Positions 1 to 9,819 of a stretch of DNA of 64,000 bases are shown here, one piece after another. Numbering within the stretch: the first letter of the stretch is position 1; each line of letters opens with the position of its first letter. The DNA lies in contig NZ_CP054699.1 of the NCBI RefSeq assembly GCF_022558445.1, positions 1,568,001-1,632,000 of the forward strand. The letters run 5' to 3'. The notes below the pieces were generated by a model that searched no databases, was not told the DNA's origin, and saw only the letters and a list, made by a program, of their open reading frames with translations. The translations under genes and the position numbers were made by a program. Origin of the DNA: Candidatus Contubernalis alkalaceticus (GTDB taxonomy: Bacteria > Bacillota > Dethiobacteria > SKNC01).

Positions 1-1103
1 GTTTCTCTTAATATCTCAAAAGTAAATTCCATAAGAAGGGCTTCAGCCAAGGCAGGAAAAGGAACTCCCTCCCGCTGTGCAACGATACTGATCAGTAACG
101 GAGTTGGAATTATTTCCTGGTGAAATGTTGTCACCGATATATATATTGCCGGCACCAAAAGAGTGATAAAAAAAACTATAAACCTTAAGATCCTCATCAT
201 TGAAGATATAATAAAATGATGGTAATAGTCTTCCCTCGCCTGCAGGAACTCAACCATCAGTGCAGGTGCTGTCAATACATAAGGGGTCCCCTCAACTAAA
301 ATTGCCACCTTACCTTCCAGTAAAGCAGCAGCAACGGAATCAGGATTTTCGGAACTCAAGAAAGTAGGAAATATGGAGTACCTGTTATCTTTAATTAATT
401 CTTCAATGTAAGATCCTTCCAGTATTCCGTCAATTTCTATCCTGCCAAGCCTGTTTCTTATTTCCTGTACTATTTCTTCTTGGGCTACTTTGTCTATGTA
501 CATCAAATTCACAGTTGTATTGGTGATGCTCCCCAAAGAATAATTTTCTACTCTTAATGCCCTGTTTTTAATACGTTTTCTAATAAGCATGGTATTTTTT
601 TCTATTCTTTCTGTAAATGCATCTTTAGGGCCTCTTATTACGGTTTGTGAAGTAGGTTCATCAATAGACCTGCCTTCATCGGTATCGGTGTCTATTGAAA
701 AATATTTATTGCAGCCGTCAATCAAAAAAATCGTATTTCCCGATAACAACTCAGCACACAGAGCTTCATAATCAGAACCTTCTTTGGTATCCCTTAACCC
801 TGAAAAATAACCCATTAACTCATTAAAATTAGGGCCAGGTGCTGTATTTACATATTCCCATTTTAATTTAGCCTGTTCTAAAGATAAACTGTTGATCGTG
901 CTGTCATCTACTAAACTTTTTATATATACAATTAAGCATATTAAATTTTTATGGTTTATCAGATAATTTACAACCAAATCTGTGCAGTGCCCAAAATCGT
1001 TTTTCAGTTTGTTTATATTTTTGTTTATGTCTTTACTAATATTTATGGAATAATTGTCTTTATTTTTTTGACTTTTTTTAAAAAAAATATTAAAAAATTT
1101 CAT
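1..1103 (-). CDS. GerA-family spore germination protein, 3' end outside window
   Basis: About 367 residues are visible; the C-terminal part lies beyond position 1. The protein belongs to the GerAA/GerKA family, the A subunit of the inner-membrane germinant receptor that triggers germination in response to nutrients. A hydrophilic N-terminal domain contains DGILEGSYIEELI, FPTFLSSENPD and LLEGKVAILVEGTPYVLTAP, all typical of the family. It is followed by the first membrane segment (ISSMMRILRFIVFFITLLVPAIY) and the conserved EIIPTPLLISI region. The ATG at 1103 is preceded by AACAGGAGATGAG, a good ribosome binding site. The B and C receptor genes would be expected further left, outside the window. 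The family identification is firm; the germinant is unknown. Confidence 0.93.
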   Translation of the reverse strand, partial: MKFFNIFFKKSQKNKDNYSINISKDINKNINKLKNDFGHCTDLVVNYLINHKNLICLIVYIKSLVDDSTINSLSLEQAKLKWEYVNTAPGPNFNELMGYFSGLRDTKEGSDYEALCAELLSGNTIFLIDGCNKYFSIDTDTDEGRSIDEPTSQTVIRGPKDAFTERIEKNTMLIRKRIKNRALRVENYSLGSITNTTVNLMYIDKVAQEEIVQEIRNRLGRIEIDGILEGSYIEELIKDNRYSIFPTFLSSENPDSVAAALLEGKVAILVEGTPYVLTAPALMVEFLQAREDYYHHFIISSMMRILRFIVFFITLLVPAIYISVTTFHQEIIPTPLLISIVAQREGVPFPALAEALLMEFTFEILRE

Positions 1104-1190
1104 CTCATCTCCTGTTACTGCTGTGTCTAATATATTTTTACTAATTTAACTATTTATCTGTATTCTTCCAAAAATAACATAAAAAATACG

Positions 1191-1220
1191 GGTGATAGTA
1201 TTTTTTCACTTTACAGCAGG
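1191..1220. repeat. Isolated transposon-end-like sequence
   Basis: GGTG, 12 bases, then CACTTTACAG and AGG. The same arrangement with the same spacing occurs at 40091-40120, at the left side of the DUF6431/integrase transposon remnant. This copy has no transposase beside it and is probably a leftover end. Confidence 0.35.
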
Positions 1221-1307
1221 ACAGGTTCTTTCTATTAAATTGCTGCTTCAGCCGTGCTCTTAAATATATTTTTACCTTTTATCATGCAAGTCACCTCAGA
1301 AAAGTCC

Positions 1308-1484
1308 CTAAGAAAAGTCCCATAGTTTGATTTCCTTACCGGGGGGAACTACCTGAAATTTTTCATCCCACTGCCCCATGACTAGCTTTCTTAAAACATC
1401 AAGGGTTCCTTGAATACGGTGCGTTTTTAACCCAAAGAATTTGGATTGCTCAATTGAGATATTTTTTTGATTTTTTCTTGACAT
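1308..1484 (-). CDS. Small hypothetical ORF, 58 residues
   Basis: ATG at 1484, stop at 1308. The product is hydrophilic (begins MSRKNQKNISIEQSKFF, ends KLWDFS) and matches no family I recognise. No clear ribosome binding site precedes it. It lies between gerA and the DUF2812 gene on the same strand and may be a remnant or non-coding. Confidence 0.22.
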   Translation of the reverse strand: MSRKNQKNISIEQSKFFGLKTHRIQGTLDVLRKLVMGQWDEKFQVVPPGKEIKLWDFS

Positions 1485-1498
1485 TTAAATTAGAATAC

Positions 1499-2119
1499 TT
1501 AATTACTAAATGATTGTTTATGGAAGAAATATGCTCGAAGAGCAAAATAAAGAGAAAGAAAAATAGCAATTGGAAAAAAAATACATAATAATCCTCTCAC
1601 CAAAGCAAAGGGTGTCTCAAATAAAAAGGCGTACCAAAACTCTAATCCTGTCTTCTCCCACAGCATTGGGGTAAAGTAAAGCAATTTAGGGTTCAACAAT
1701 GCATTAACATCAATTGCACCTGTGCATAAGAGAGCAACCATCATTGGTATAAATATAATGGATGTGGTTAACCACATCTCAGATATTCTTTTGTACCTGC
1801 CGGCTTTAGAAGCATTGTCAGAAAAGATATCATTTGCTGCATTCTCTTTTATTTTAGCAAAATATTGATTTCCTGAACTTTTTTTCCCTGCAATGTGCTT
1901 CCAACCACTATCCTCGAATAATGTACAATAATCTTGAAAATCAATCTCTTTTTTAAATAATCGATAATCCATACGTATTGTGGTATCATTGGGTTCAGCT
2001 TCACGAAAAATATATCCTCCCAGCTTGTTTTTTGATACAAATTCATATCCGCTTTTAGACATTTTATTTAACCACTTCTCTTCTTTGCTAAAGTCGATAA
2101 AAAACCTATATTTAATCAC
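1499..2119 (-). CDS. DUF2812 domain membrane protein
   Basis: 206 residues. The first ~110 residues form a DUF2812 domain (KEEKWLNKMSKSGYEF near the N-terminus, then a WKHIAGKKSSGNQYF segment). Two hydrophobic segments follow, around residues 115-140 and 165-195. The start is GTG at 2119, preceded by AGAGGAGG at a spacing of about ten bases. It lies 22 bases downstream of a PadR regulator on the same strand, a pairing common in Firmicutes in which the PadR protein represses the membrane protein. The biochemical role of DUF2812 proteins is not established; an accessory role in envelope stress is only inferred from this context. Confidence 0.85.
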   Translation of the reverse strand: MIKYRFFIDFSKEEKWLNKMSKSGYEFVSKNKLGGYIFREAEPNDTTIRMDYRLFKKEIDFQDYCTLFEDSGWKHIAGKKSSGNQYFAKIKENAANDIFSDNASKAGRYKRISEMWLTTSIIFIPMMVALLCTGAIDVNALLNPKLLYFTPMLWEKTGLEFWYAFLFETPFALVRGLLCIFFPIAIFLSLYFALRAYFFHKQSFSN

Positions 2120-2141
2120 GAATTTTTAGCCTCCTCTTCCT

Positions 2142-2468
2142 TTAGATAATAAAATTTGTTGCCTTAGTTATTGCTACCATGTGTTCCATACGTTCACAGT
2201 CTAAAAATAAAATGCTCTTACCCATATCTGTTAATTTGTATGTTTTTCTTCGCTTATTTTCACTTTGCACCGGTATAATTAACTTTTGTTTTACCAGGTT
2301 TTCTAATGCGCCATACAATGTACCTGCAGCAATTCTCACCGTACCTTTACTTAACTCTTCTATTTTTTGCATAATTGCATAACCGTGAAACGGCTTGGAT
2401 GATAAAGCCAACAAGATGTAATATGTGGTTTCTGTTAATGGCAAAAACTTTTCTCGATTCATAATCAA
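2142..2468 (-). CDS. PadR-family transcriptional regulator
   Basis: 108 residues, the usual length of the short PadR subfamily. It contains the winged-helix core TETTYYILLALSSKPFHGYAIMQKIEELSKG, with GTLYGALENLVKQKLI as the recognition region, and the C-terminal wing KRRKTYKLTDMGK. The start is TTG at 2468: the AAAGGATG site sits at the correct distance from this codon, whereas the in-frame ATG at 2462 is too far. It probably represses its own promoter and the following DUF2812 gene. An AT-rich imperfect dyad overlaps its promoter. Confidence 0.92.
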   Translation of the reverse strand: MIMNREKFLPLTETTYYILLALSSKPFHGYAIMQKIEELSKGTVRIAAGTLYGALENLVKQKLIIPVQSENKRRKTYKLTDMGKSILFLDCERMEHMVAITKATNFII

Positions 2469-2528
2469 TATTCATCCTTTCAATAGATCTATACAGTTCT
2501 GCTATATGAAGATTAGCTATATAGTATC

Positions 2529-2557
2529 AGTATATATAGATAAACTGTATATGTCAA
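2529..2557 (-). promoter_or_regulatory. Promoter of the padR-DUF2812 operon
   Basis: Read on the minus strand: TTGACA at 2552-2557, a 17-base spacer, and TATACT at 2529-2534. The -10 region overlaps TATAGTATCAGTATA, an imperfect dyad that is a plausible PadR operator. A near copy of this motif (TATACTATCAGTATA) occurs at 9710-9724 in a gene scar. Confidence 0.6.
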
Positions 2558-2607
2558 TATGAATTTAGGAATTTAGGATTAATGACATAAAAAAATCATG
2601 GTGTTTT

Positions 2608-2623
2608 CTTACAATATCGTAAG
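2608..2623. promoter_or_regulatory. Candidate response-regulator site CTTAC-N6-GTAAG
   Basis: A perfect 5-6-5 inverted repeat about 80 bases upstream of the response regulator gene. The same repeat with a different centre lies at 4344-4359 in front of the ABC transporter genes, suggesting that the regulator binds both. Confidence 0.45.
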
Positions 2624-2702
2624 CCTTTCCACCACATATTCCACGAGTATTTCCTTGTGGTATACTGATATTGAATCTAAAATCTTCTTAGAGGTTTTTG
2701 CC

Positions 2703-3365
2703 ATGAATATAAAATTGCTTATTGTAGAGGACGATATTTTTTTACAGGACGGCCTGTGCCAGCTGCTCCGACAGGAGGGATACTCCCTTCATTGTGCCGG
2801 TACTTGCACAGAAGCGCTGCGCCTGGTAGAAGAAAACACCTACAGTTTAATTATATTGGATATCATGCTTCCGGACGGCAGTGGCCTGGATCTCTGCACC
2901 GCCTGGCGCAGCACCGGGAAAGACACTCCTATTCTCTTTTTAACCGCAAGAGATGACGAAATCCAAATAGTACGGGGATTAGATGCCGGCGGTGACGATT
3001 ATGTGACAAAGCCCTTTCGCCTTTTAGAACTTCTTTCCCGTGTACGAGCACTGCTTAGGAGGAATAACTTTCTTGTCTACAATAAGGATGGTCTGCGGGT
3101 AGACCTGCAAAAAATGAGCGTCTATTACAAAGATGAACCATTGTTTTTAACGCCCACCGAATTTCAGCTTTTATCCGCTTTGATTCGCAACGCTGGAAAA
3201 GTGTTGACCCGGCGGATCCTGCTGCAGACCATCTGGGATGATGGAGGTCTGTTTATAGATGATAACACCCTTTCTGTACACATCAGCCGCCTGCGGGAAA
3301 AAATTGGCGGCACCCATATTCAAACAGTACGGGGAATCGGTTATCGATGGGAGGACAAACAATGA
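2703..3365 (+). CDS. OmpR-family response regulator
   Basis: 220 residues. The receiver domain spans residues 1-115: acidic pocket EDD near residues 8-10, phospho-acceptor aspartate in LIILDIMLPDGSG, conserved Thr in LFLTARDD and Lys in YVTKPF. A winged-helix DNA-binding domain (LTPTEFQLLSALIRNAGKV, then SVHISRLREKI and VRGIGYRW) occupies about 125-218. I chose ATG 2703 because it begins the receiver fold (MNIKLLIVEDD) and follows AGAGG; an upstream in-frame start at 2598 would add a non-homologous tail. It overlaps the kinase gene by four bases (ATGA). Its likely targets are its own operon and the ABC genes, both of which carry CTTAC-N6-GTAAG. Confidence 0.94.
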   Translation: MNIKLLIVEDDIFLQDGLCQLLRQEGYSLHCAGTCTEALRLVEENTYSLIILDIMLPDGSGLDLCTAWRSTGKDTPILFLTARDDEIQIVRGLDAGGDDYVTKPFRLLELLSRVRALLRRNNFLVYNKDGLRVDLQKMSVYYKDEPLFLTPTEFQLLSALIRNAGKVLTRRILLQTIWDDGGLFIDDNTLSVHISRLREKIGGTHIQTVRGIGYRWEDKQ

Positions 3366-4342
3366 GGCTCATCGCTATACTCTCAGGAACTGCAGCGGCC
3401 TTGGGCGCTTATTTATTTTGCTTTGGTACGGGAGCAACCCGGTGGATTGGTTTAGGGGTGCTGGTGGCAGGTGCTGCGGCATCGGTACTGTGTATCTGCA
3501 TGGGCAGGCAGCAGGAGAAAAAAATTTATAATATGCATGAGCAAATTATGGGTTTCCTCCAGGGCAGGATTGAAACCCCAATATTTAGTGTGGACGACGA
3601 TATGTTTGCCCTTTTGGAAAACTCAGTCGTTGAGCTGGAAAACAGGCTGCTTTTGGAACATCACAACACTCAGAAGTCATGTCAAAAAAATGCCGACTTC
3701 ATCACCGACGTTTCCCATCAGCTGAAAACACCCCTTACGGCATTGAAACTCTACTGTGAGATGGATAACAATAACAATCGCAGCCAGCACCTTCCGAAAC
3801 AGCTGGTGCTGATAGAACGCATGGAGCATCTGATCTACTCTCTGCTGAGGCTGGAAAAACTCCGGGCAGACACTTACGAAATGCAGTATTCCCAACAGGA
3901 TTTATTCCAGCTGTCCCAACAGGTTTGGGAAGAGCTGCAGATACTGTATCCCGAAAAAACATACCGGGTTACAGGCAGCGCTGCCATGCGCTGTGATGAG
4001 TACTGGATGGGGGAGGCGCTGAAGAATATTTTGAAAAATTCCTGTGAACATACCGAACCGGAGGGCAGGATTCAGGTCTCCCTTGAAACCACAGATACCT
4101 CTGTTAACGTAACTGTTGAAGACAACGGCGGCGGGATACCGGAAGATGAACTGCTGAAAATATTTCAGCGCTTTTACCGCTCTTCCCGGGCCCCGTCAAA
4201 TGAAGGCGTTGGTATCGGGCTTGCCATCACCAGGGCTATTGTAGAAAAGCACCACGGGACTATCTATGCTGAAAATACGAAGCAAGGTCTAAAGGTCATA
4301 CTGTGTTTTCCCATATTGGAAGGAGTATTGGCTATAGGTTAA
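3362..4342 (+). CDS. Sensor histidine kinase, small membrane sensor
   Basis: 326 residues. Two closely spaced transmembrane helices occupy residues 1-55, with almost no external loop, as in kinases that sense through a transporter or within the membrane. The dimerisation domain has its histidine in FITDVSHQLKTPLTALKL. The ATPase domain shows the N box (NILKNSCEHT), G1 (DNGGGIP), F box (FQRFYR) and G2 (GVGIGLAI), so it should be active. The start at 3362 overlaps the regulator stop and follows GGGAGG; the ATG at 3347 would place that site inside the coding sequence. It partners the preceding response regulator, and the downstream ABC transporter suggests antimicrobial peptide or lipid-II-targeting drug sensing (inference). 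Confidence 0.93.
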   Translation: MRLIAILSGTAAALGAYLFCFGTGATRWIGLGVLVAGAAASVLCICMGRQQEKKIYNMHEQIMGFLQGRIETPIFSVDDDMFALLENSVVELENRLLLEHHNTQKSCQKNADFITDVSHQLKTPLTALKLYCEMDNNNNRSQHLPKQLVLIERMEHLIYSLLRLEKLRADTYEMQYSQQDLFQLSQQVWEELQILYPEKTYRVTGSAAMRCDEYWMGEALKNILKNSCEHTEPEGRIQVSLETTDTSVNVTVEDNGGGIPEDELLKIFQRFYRSSRAPSNEGVGIGLAITRAIVEKHHGTIYAENTKQGLKVILCFPILEGVLAIG

Positions 4343-4343
4343 T

Positions 4344-4359
4344 CTTACGGAATTGTAAG
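4344..4359. promoter_or_regulatory. Second CTTAC-N6-GTAAG site, before ABC genes
   Basis: Inverted repeat directly after the kinase stop and 64 bases before the ABC ATPase start. It has the same arms and spacing as the site at 2608-2623. It is a candidate operator for induction of the transporter by the upstream response regulator. Confidence 0.45.
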
Positions 4360-4422
4360 GCCGGCGTCACGGAAATGAAAGGTATGGCTGATAGGATTAA
4401 GGCATAAGGGGGTATAACAATC

Positions 4423-5109
4423 ATGAAAATTTTACAATGCAGCAGCTTGAATAAAACCTATGCCAGCGGTGAAAGCACCGTTCATGCCCTGCGCAGCATT
4501 ACTGTTGGCTTTGAACAGGGAGAGATTTGTGCAGTAAAAGGGCCCAGCGGCTCAGGGAAATCAACGCTTCTTCATATTCTGGGCGGACTGGAGTATCCTA
4601 CCTCAGGCGATGTTCTTTATCAGTCCAAAAATCTTTTCGCTTATAATGACAACCAGCTTTCCATCCTGCGCCGGCGCCGGTTTGGGTTCGTTTTTCAGGC
4701 GTATAATCTTGTTCAGGAGCTGACAGCCTATGAGAATATACTGCTGCCTGTGCTGCTGGACAAGAAAAAGCCGGAAGAAAAGTATATTTCCATGCTGGTG
4801 GAACTGCTGGGGATTCAAGACCGGCTTCATCATCTGCCCGGTGCCCTTTCCGGCGGCCAGCAGCAGCGCATTGCCATCGCCCGGGCTCTGGCTAACAAAC
4901 CTGCTATTCTGTTTGCCGACGAACCGACAGGTAATCTGGACGGGAAGACCGGTAAAGAGGTACTCTCTCTGCTAAAATATGTGGGCAAAGAGATGGGTGT
5001 TACCCTCATCCTGGTCACCCACGACCTGAACATTGCTGAACAGGCGGAGCGTATTATTACCCTGGAGGATGGAAGCATCGCCCAGGACAGCTCCCGGCAG
5101 GAGGTGTGA
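4423..5109 (+). CDS. MacB/LolD-type ABC transporter ATPase
   Basis: 228 residues, usual for this family. Walker A is GPSGSGKST (about residues 39-47), the Q loop lies in FVFQAYNL, the signature is LSGGQQQRIAIARAL, Walker B is ILFADEPTG and the switch histidine is in LVTHD. These are hallmarks of the ATPases that drive FtsX/MacB permeases by mechanotransmission rather than classical import. The ribosome binding site is AAGGGGG before the ATG. The gene ends three bases before the GTG of the permease, so the two are translationally coupled. Together with the upstream two-component pair it forms a sensor-regulated transporter locus, most likely for peptide antibiotics. Confidence 0.95.
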   Translation: MKILQCSSLNKTYASGESTVHALRSITVGFEQGEICAVKGPSGSGKSTLLHILGGLEYPTSGDVLYQSKNLFAYNDNQLSILRRRRFGFVFQAYNLVQELTAYENILLPVLLDKKKPEEKYISMLVELLGIQDRLHHLPGALSGGQQQRIAIARALANKPAILFADEPTGNLDGKTGKEVLSLLKYVGKEMGVTLILVTHDLNIAEQAERIITLEDGSIAQDSSRQEV

Positions 5110-5112
5110 GGG

Positions 5113-7930
5113 GTGCAGACAAATCTTTCAATCAACTCCATCGCAATGGGCAACATTCGGGGCAGGCGCAGGCAGTATGTACTTTTGATTACAGCTATAG
5201 TGTTGGCGGTTTTTTTTACCGCCACAGCGCTGCTTTTTGCCTCCGCCATGTCCACCTCCCTGAGGGAAAGGCACTACCACCGTATGGGGGAACAGGATGC
5301 CATCTTATTAAACTGCCAGGATGCCCCGCTGGAGGAACTGCTGGTAAGCGGCGTTTTTTCTCGGTACGGAACTGCAGAAATCCTGGGCTACGTCCTCCCC
5401 GACGGGCAGAACCAGGCTAATGGCTTTTCCATTGCGGTTTTCGATGATACCGCCCTTAACCTGGCTCACAATGATCCTCTGGAGGGCAGGCTGCCCGAAA
5501 AAGCCGGGGAAATCGCCCTGGAACAGAGCGCCCTGGCACGGCTCAGGACAGATTCAGGGGTGGGCGACACCCTAAAGCTTACCCTGATGGTCCCCGACGG
5601 CAGCGGCTTTATGGATTCACCGGTGCAAAATAGTTATACTCTGGTGGGAATACTTAACGACAAACAGGTTAATTTGAAACAATGGGTCCCTAATTTTCCC
5701 GTGTACAATGATTTTCCCGCAGGGGTTCTCTCGGCAGAGGAGCAGATTCCCCCGGGAGGCAGGGCAGTTATAAACTGCTATGGACGCTATGCCAGCCGGG
5801 ACATCGGCACCTCATATGAACAGTTGAAACTTTTCTGTGAAGAATATAAATTAACGAATGATTACGGCCTGGCTAACATCGCCAGCACCAGCTACCAGTT
5901 CTCCAACCGGTACTACGATGAAGCCAGCAATTCTATCGTAACCACCTCTGTATTCTTCATGGTCATAGCCTTAGTGCTGGTGCTGGCAGCCTGTCTGGGC
6001 ATTGTCAACGCATTCTCCGCCAGCCTGGAATCACGGAAACGGCAGATCGGCCTGCTCCGGGCAGTGGGCGCCACCAAAAATCAGATTCGCCATATCTTCG
6101 GCCGGGAAACACTTCTGCTTTCTGTTTTTTCCATCCCCCTGGCATTGGTACTCTCCTGCCTGACGGTATGGGGCATCACCGCAGCCATGGGTGACTATTA
6201 CACCTTTCGCCCTGACCCGCTGCTCATCGCCGCAGCGGCAGCGGCCGGAGTCCTGTGCGTCATCCCCGCCGCCTGGATCCCCTTGAGAAAGGCGGCCAGA
6301 ATCCCCCCCATGCAGGCAATACGGGAGGTGGAACTGTCCCGTAAGATAAGGAAATGCAGAGTAGAGAGCAGGCATTTTTTTGATGTTCCCCGTCTCATCG
6401 CCCACCGCAGCCTGACGCTCTATAAAAACAAGCAGATCAGCATTACTGCCATGCTGGCAGTGAGCATCGTGTTGATGTCGCTGGTGGTATTGGTGGCAGC
6501 TCCCGTGTTAAAGGAGGCCGTATGGGACTATGGAGCCGACTACCAACTGTTGAAAACCTCCCGGCACGGGGACTGGCTGATAGAATACTCAATCAACCAG
6601 CCGGGCATTACCCAGCAGGATAAAAATGATGCCGCTGCACTTTCTATGGTTAAAACGGTTACAGGTGAAAAATTTTTGCGCCTGAAGATTCTCACGGACA
6701 ACATCACACCTTATATTACCAAAAGCAACCACTACGGCTTCACCTATCTCTCCCCGGAATTACAGGCAAATACCATAATTCATATTCCAGAAGCCAGTCA
6801 GTGGGAGGCTCAACAGCGACAGGATCAGCAGCACCTGGACTACTTGGAAAGTAAGGCAAAATACGGGTATGCACAAGATTATCTCACCGTGGACTGCTGC
6901 GGGGTAGATGCAGAGGTTCTTGAAAAGCTTTCTCCCTTCGTTTCTGCGGGTAGAATCAATATTGACAGGCTCTCCTTCGGGGAAGAGGTCCTCATCATTG
7001 CCCCGGCGGAGTACGGCCTCTATGAGGAAAACCTACGGCAGCGATACCTATCTTTATCGCTACGATTACGTTATTGACGATGCCATCAATTACAGTTTTG
7101 TATATCAAAATGACATGTTTCGTGCAGGGGATACCATTACCTTAAGCCTGCTGTTCAATGATGACCCGGCACATCCTGAAGGGCCGGAGCAGTTTAACGA
7201 AGATGGCAGCCGTAAGCTGCCGGAGAACGTGGTGAGAATCGACAGAACGGTCACCATCGGTGCTATTTTGGAACCCCGTGCCGGGGAAAGGTATCTGCAG
7301 AGTTACTTTAATACCTATATTCACGAAGTGGGCAGTATCCTCACCACCACAGAGGGGCTTATTGCGCTGGGGTTTGATGTTCCTTATGATTCCCTTGCCA
7401 TCACCCTATCCGAGAGTCCCGATGCAGCCATGGAGGAATACCTGGAGGCAAACCTGAGGCAGATTGCGGCACGGACCTCCGGCGTGGATCTGAGATCATA
7501 CGTGTCCATGGCCAGAGAAAACAGAGAAATGGTTTACGGACTGATCATGGCAGCCGGCGCGGTGCTGCTGCTGTTCTTCGCCATATGTGTCAGCATGATA
7601 AACAACGCTCTGTCTGCCCGCATACGGGCCAGTCGGCGGGAAATTGGCACCATTCGGGCAGTGGGAGCCTCTCAGCGGGAGATAGTACGCTCGTACCTGT
7701 GGCAGCTTATATCCATGTTTTCCTGGGGCACAGCCATCGGTATGGCAGTACAGCTGGCACTGTGCGGCTGGCTGCTGACCGTCGAACGGATGGATCTCAG
7801 TGGAGCTATTCCTTCCTGGCAACCGCTCCTGTTCGTGGCAGTGCTCTTTGGGATATGTTATCTAAACCTGCGCTCCAAGGTGAACGGTATCTTCAGGGAC
7901 AGCATCGTGGAAAACATCCGTGAGCTTTGA
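5113..7930 (+). pseudogene. FtsX-family ABC permease, interrupted by a frameshift
   Basis: The reading frame from GTG 5113 runs to 7077. From about 7030 the homologous sequence continues in another frame (YGSDTYLYRYDYVIDDAIN onward) to 7930. Joined, the two parts give about 939 codons, the length of permeases with two FtsX domains. An N-terminal membrane helix is followed by an extracellular domain. The first FtsX core (SRKRQIGLLRAVGATKNQI) is near residue 310 and the second (ASRREIGTIRAVGASQREI) is near the C-terminus. The break falls at the run of four A in GAGGAAAACC around 7027; one base added or lost restores the protein. It could be real inactivation or a sequencing error. AGGAGG precedes the GTG start. 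Confidence 0.88.
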
Positions 7931-7957
7931 GAGCAGCGGTATGAACGGAGGGATGAA

Positions 7958-9356
7958 ATGAAAAGGACGGTTTGCCTCATCTTAATAACCATGGTTTTTT
8001 TGCACCGTTACTGCGGCTTTGGGGCGTGATGATGAAGCTGTGTCAGCGGCAGAGATAAATCAGACTGATGTATTTGGTTTTGGCCCGGCGCTGTCCATCG
8101 ATACCGGGCATGCTTACGAAGGGATGAAAAACAGCTATGCAGAGGGCTATTTGCCTTCCGTATCCGGCGGTACAGCCGCTGTGGCCCTCCCCCTGCTGTC
8201 TGAATCGGTAACGGCCCCAATTACGGCCGGCGTCAACCTGGGGGACCCGGCAGTTTCTCCCTTCGTTTATAAGAACTATGAGAAACAGTTCAGCAAAAAA
8301 AACTATACCTTTGACAGCCAGACAGTAGAGTGCTATTTAATCCAATTCTCCTTTGCCCTGGCGGCGGAACGGGTCAACGGAAATTACCCTATCACCTTTA
8401 CGGTCAGCGGAAAGTCTGATGACGGAGAAGCTTTTTCCCAGGAGTTTATACTGTATGTTCACATCAGCGACGGCATCGACCCCATGACCTCAGAACTTGA
8501 GCCCTCACCCTCCTCCTCTCAACCCAGGCTGATGGTGGAAAGCTATGTCCTGGACCGCAGTTATTTGGAAGCGGGGGAAAGTTCACAGGTTGCCGTGACC
8601 ATACGAAACACCAGCAGCCTGCAGGATGTAAAAAATATTAAGCTTTCCTTTGTAGAAGACAGCGGTGAGATTTTGCCCGGGGGTACCGGGGCAGAATATC
8701 AGAGGCAGATTGCCAAAGGAGGCAGCTATACCTGGAGCTTTTCAGTTGCCGCAGTGGCAGTGGCACAGTCTAAACCCCACACCGCCACTATTATGATGGA
8801 ATATGAGGACAGCCAGGGAGGTGCAATAAGCGCTTCCGACCGCATCATCCTGCCGGTGCGCCAGCCTGTACGCCTGGAATATGAAGAGCCTTCCCTACCA
8901 CCCCGGGTAACACAGGGAGATACTGCTCCTTTCACCATGACGTTGATGAACCTGGGGAAGAGCACAATTTACAACGCGCTGCTGAAATTTGAAGTGCCGG
9001 GGCTCAGCACCGGGGGCAGCCTCCTGGTGGGCACAATTCCCCCCGGGGAATCCCAAACCGGGACCACTAACTTTCGGGTCGATTCGGAAACGCCGGGCAG
9101 GGCCGCGGGAACGCTGTTTCTGTCTTATGAAGATGAATACGGCGAACTTTATGAAAAAGAGATCCCTCTTTCCACCACCATTGAAAAGAAACTGGATACA
9201 GCAGCTCTTGCGGATGCCGATGCAGAAACTACTGCCTCCCGTTTCCCAGGGGCTGCCTTTGCCGGCGGTGCGATTCTTATCGCTTTAACTTACCTTTTTG
9301 CCTCCCGCTGGCTTAAACAAAAAAAACAGCGGGAGGAGGACGAAATGAGGTTGTAG
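7958..9356 (+). pseudogene. Secreted, membrane-anchored CARDB/NEW3-like protein, frameshifted in signal peptide
   Basis: From 8004 onward an open frame encodes about 450 residues. A serine/proline-rich stretch (LEPSPSSSQPRLMVES) leads into two immunoglobulin-like CARDB/NEW3-type repeats (SSQVAVTIRNTSSLQDVKNI and APFTMTLMNLGKSTIYNALL). A C-terminal membrane helix (FAGGAILIALTYLFAS) and a basic tail follow. No start lies in this frame near a ribosome binding site, but in the other frame GGAGGG precedes ATG 7958, which begins a signal peptide (MKRTVCLILITMVF). Six instead of seven T at 7995-8001 would join them. Proteins like this accompany MacB-type transporters, probably as extracytoplasmic partners; that role is inferred from context. 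Confidence 0.7.
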
Positions 9357-9775
9357 GAACAGCAGAAAATCCTTATCAGTTGTTGCTTGGGGATTTCAGG
9401 AAGGGGCAACTCCTTCCAAAAATCCCCAAAAGGGGTCTTGCCCTGAAATGCCTCTTTAACATCAAATTACAAAAAACCCGGTTTTACCTTAGTATATCTG
9501 TTGATTATGCCATAAATTTTTGTTTTTCTTTTTCCTTTGATCCATTTTCCGTTCATAACTTTACATAGTTTGCTCGCAGTAACCGTAGGCATATGATCAC
9601 CCTTTCAAAAAAATATAACTGGAAGAAATTCTTCTAATCTTATTATTAGGTCTATTAGGTCTAGAATCTATCTATGATTTAACCAGATTTCTTTCAATTA
9701 ATCATTATATATACTATCAGTATATGGTTAACGCTAGAAAAGGTAACAGGAATATATGCTGTATCAAATGAGGAC

Positions 9776-9811
9776 CTGTTTGCTTTTAACGTTAACCAGC
9801 TTTCCATCCTG
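9776..9811 (+). pseudogene. Fragment of a MacB-type ABC ATPase gene
   Basis: About 36 bases resemble 4629-4664 inside the ABC ATPase gene, including an exact 18-base match (AACCAGCTTTCCATCCTG). It appears to be the residue of a second copy of that gene. Confidence 0.55.
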
Positions 9812-9819
9812 TAAAAAAA

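Noticed and set aside
589-771. Plus-strand open frame inside the gerA region
   Set aside because: It is antisense to the clearly homologous GerA coding sequence and has no ribosome binding site.
1308-1484. Possible transposase fragment between gerA and DUF2812
   Set aside because: Considered because of the transposon-end-like sequence at 1191, but the 58-residue translation matches no transposase motif; kept only as a low-confidence ORF.
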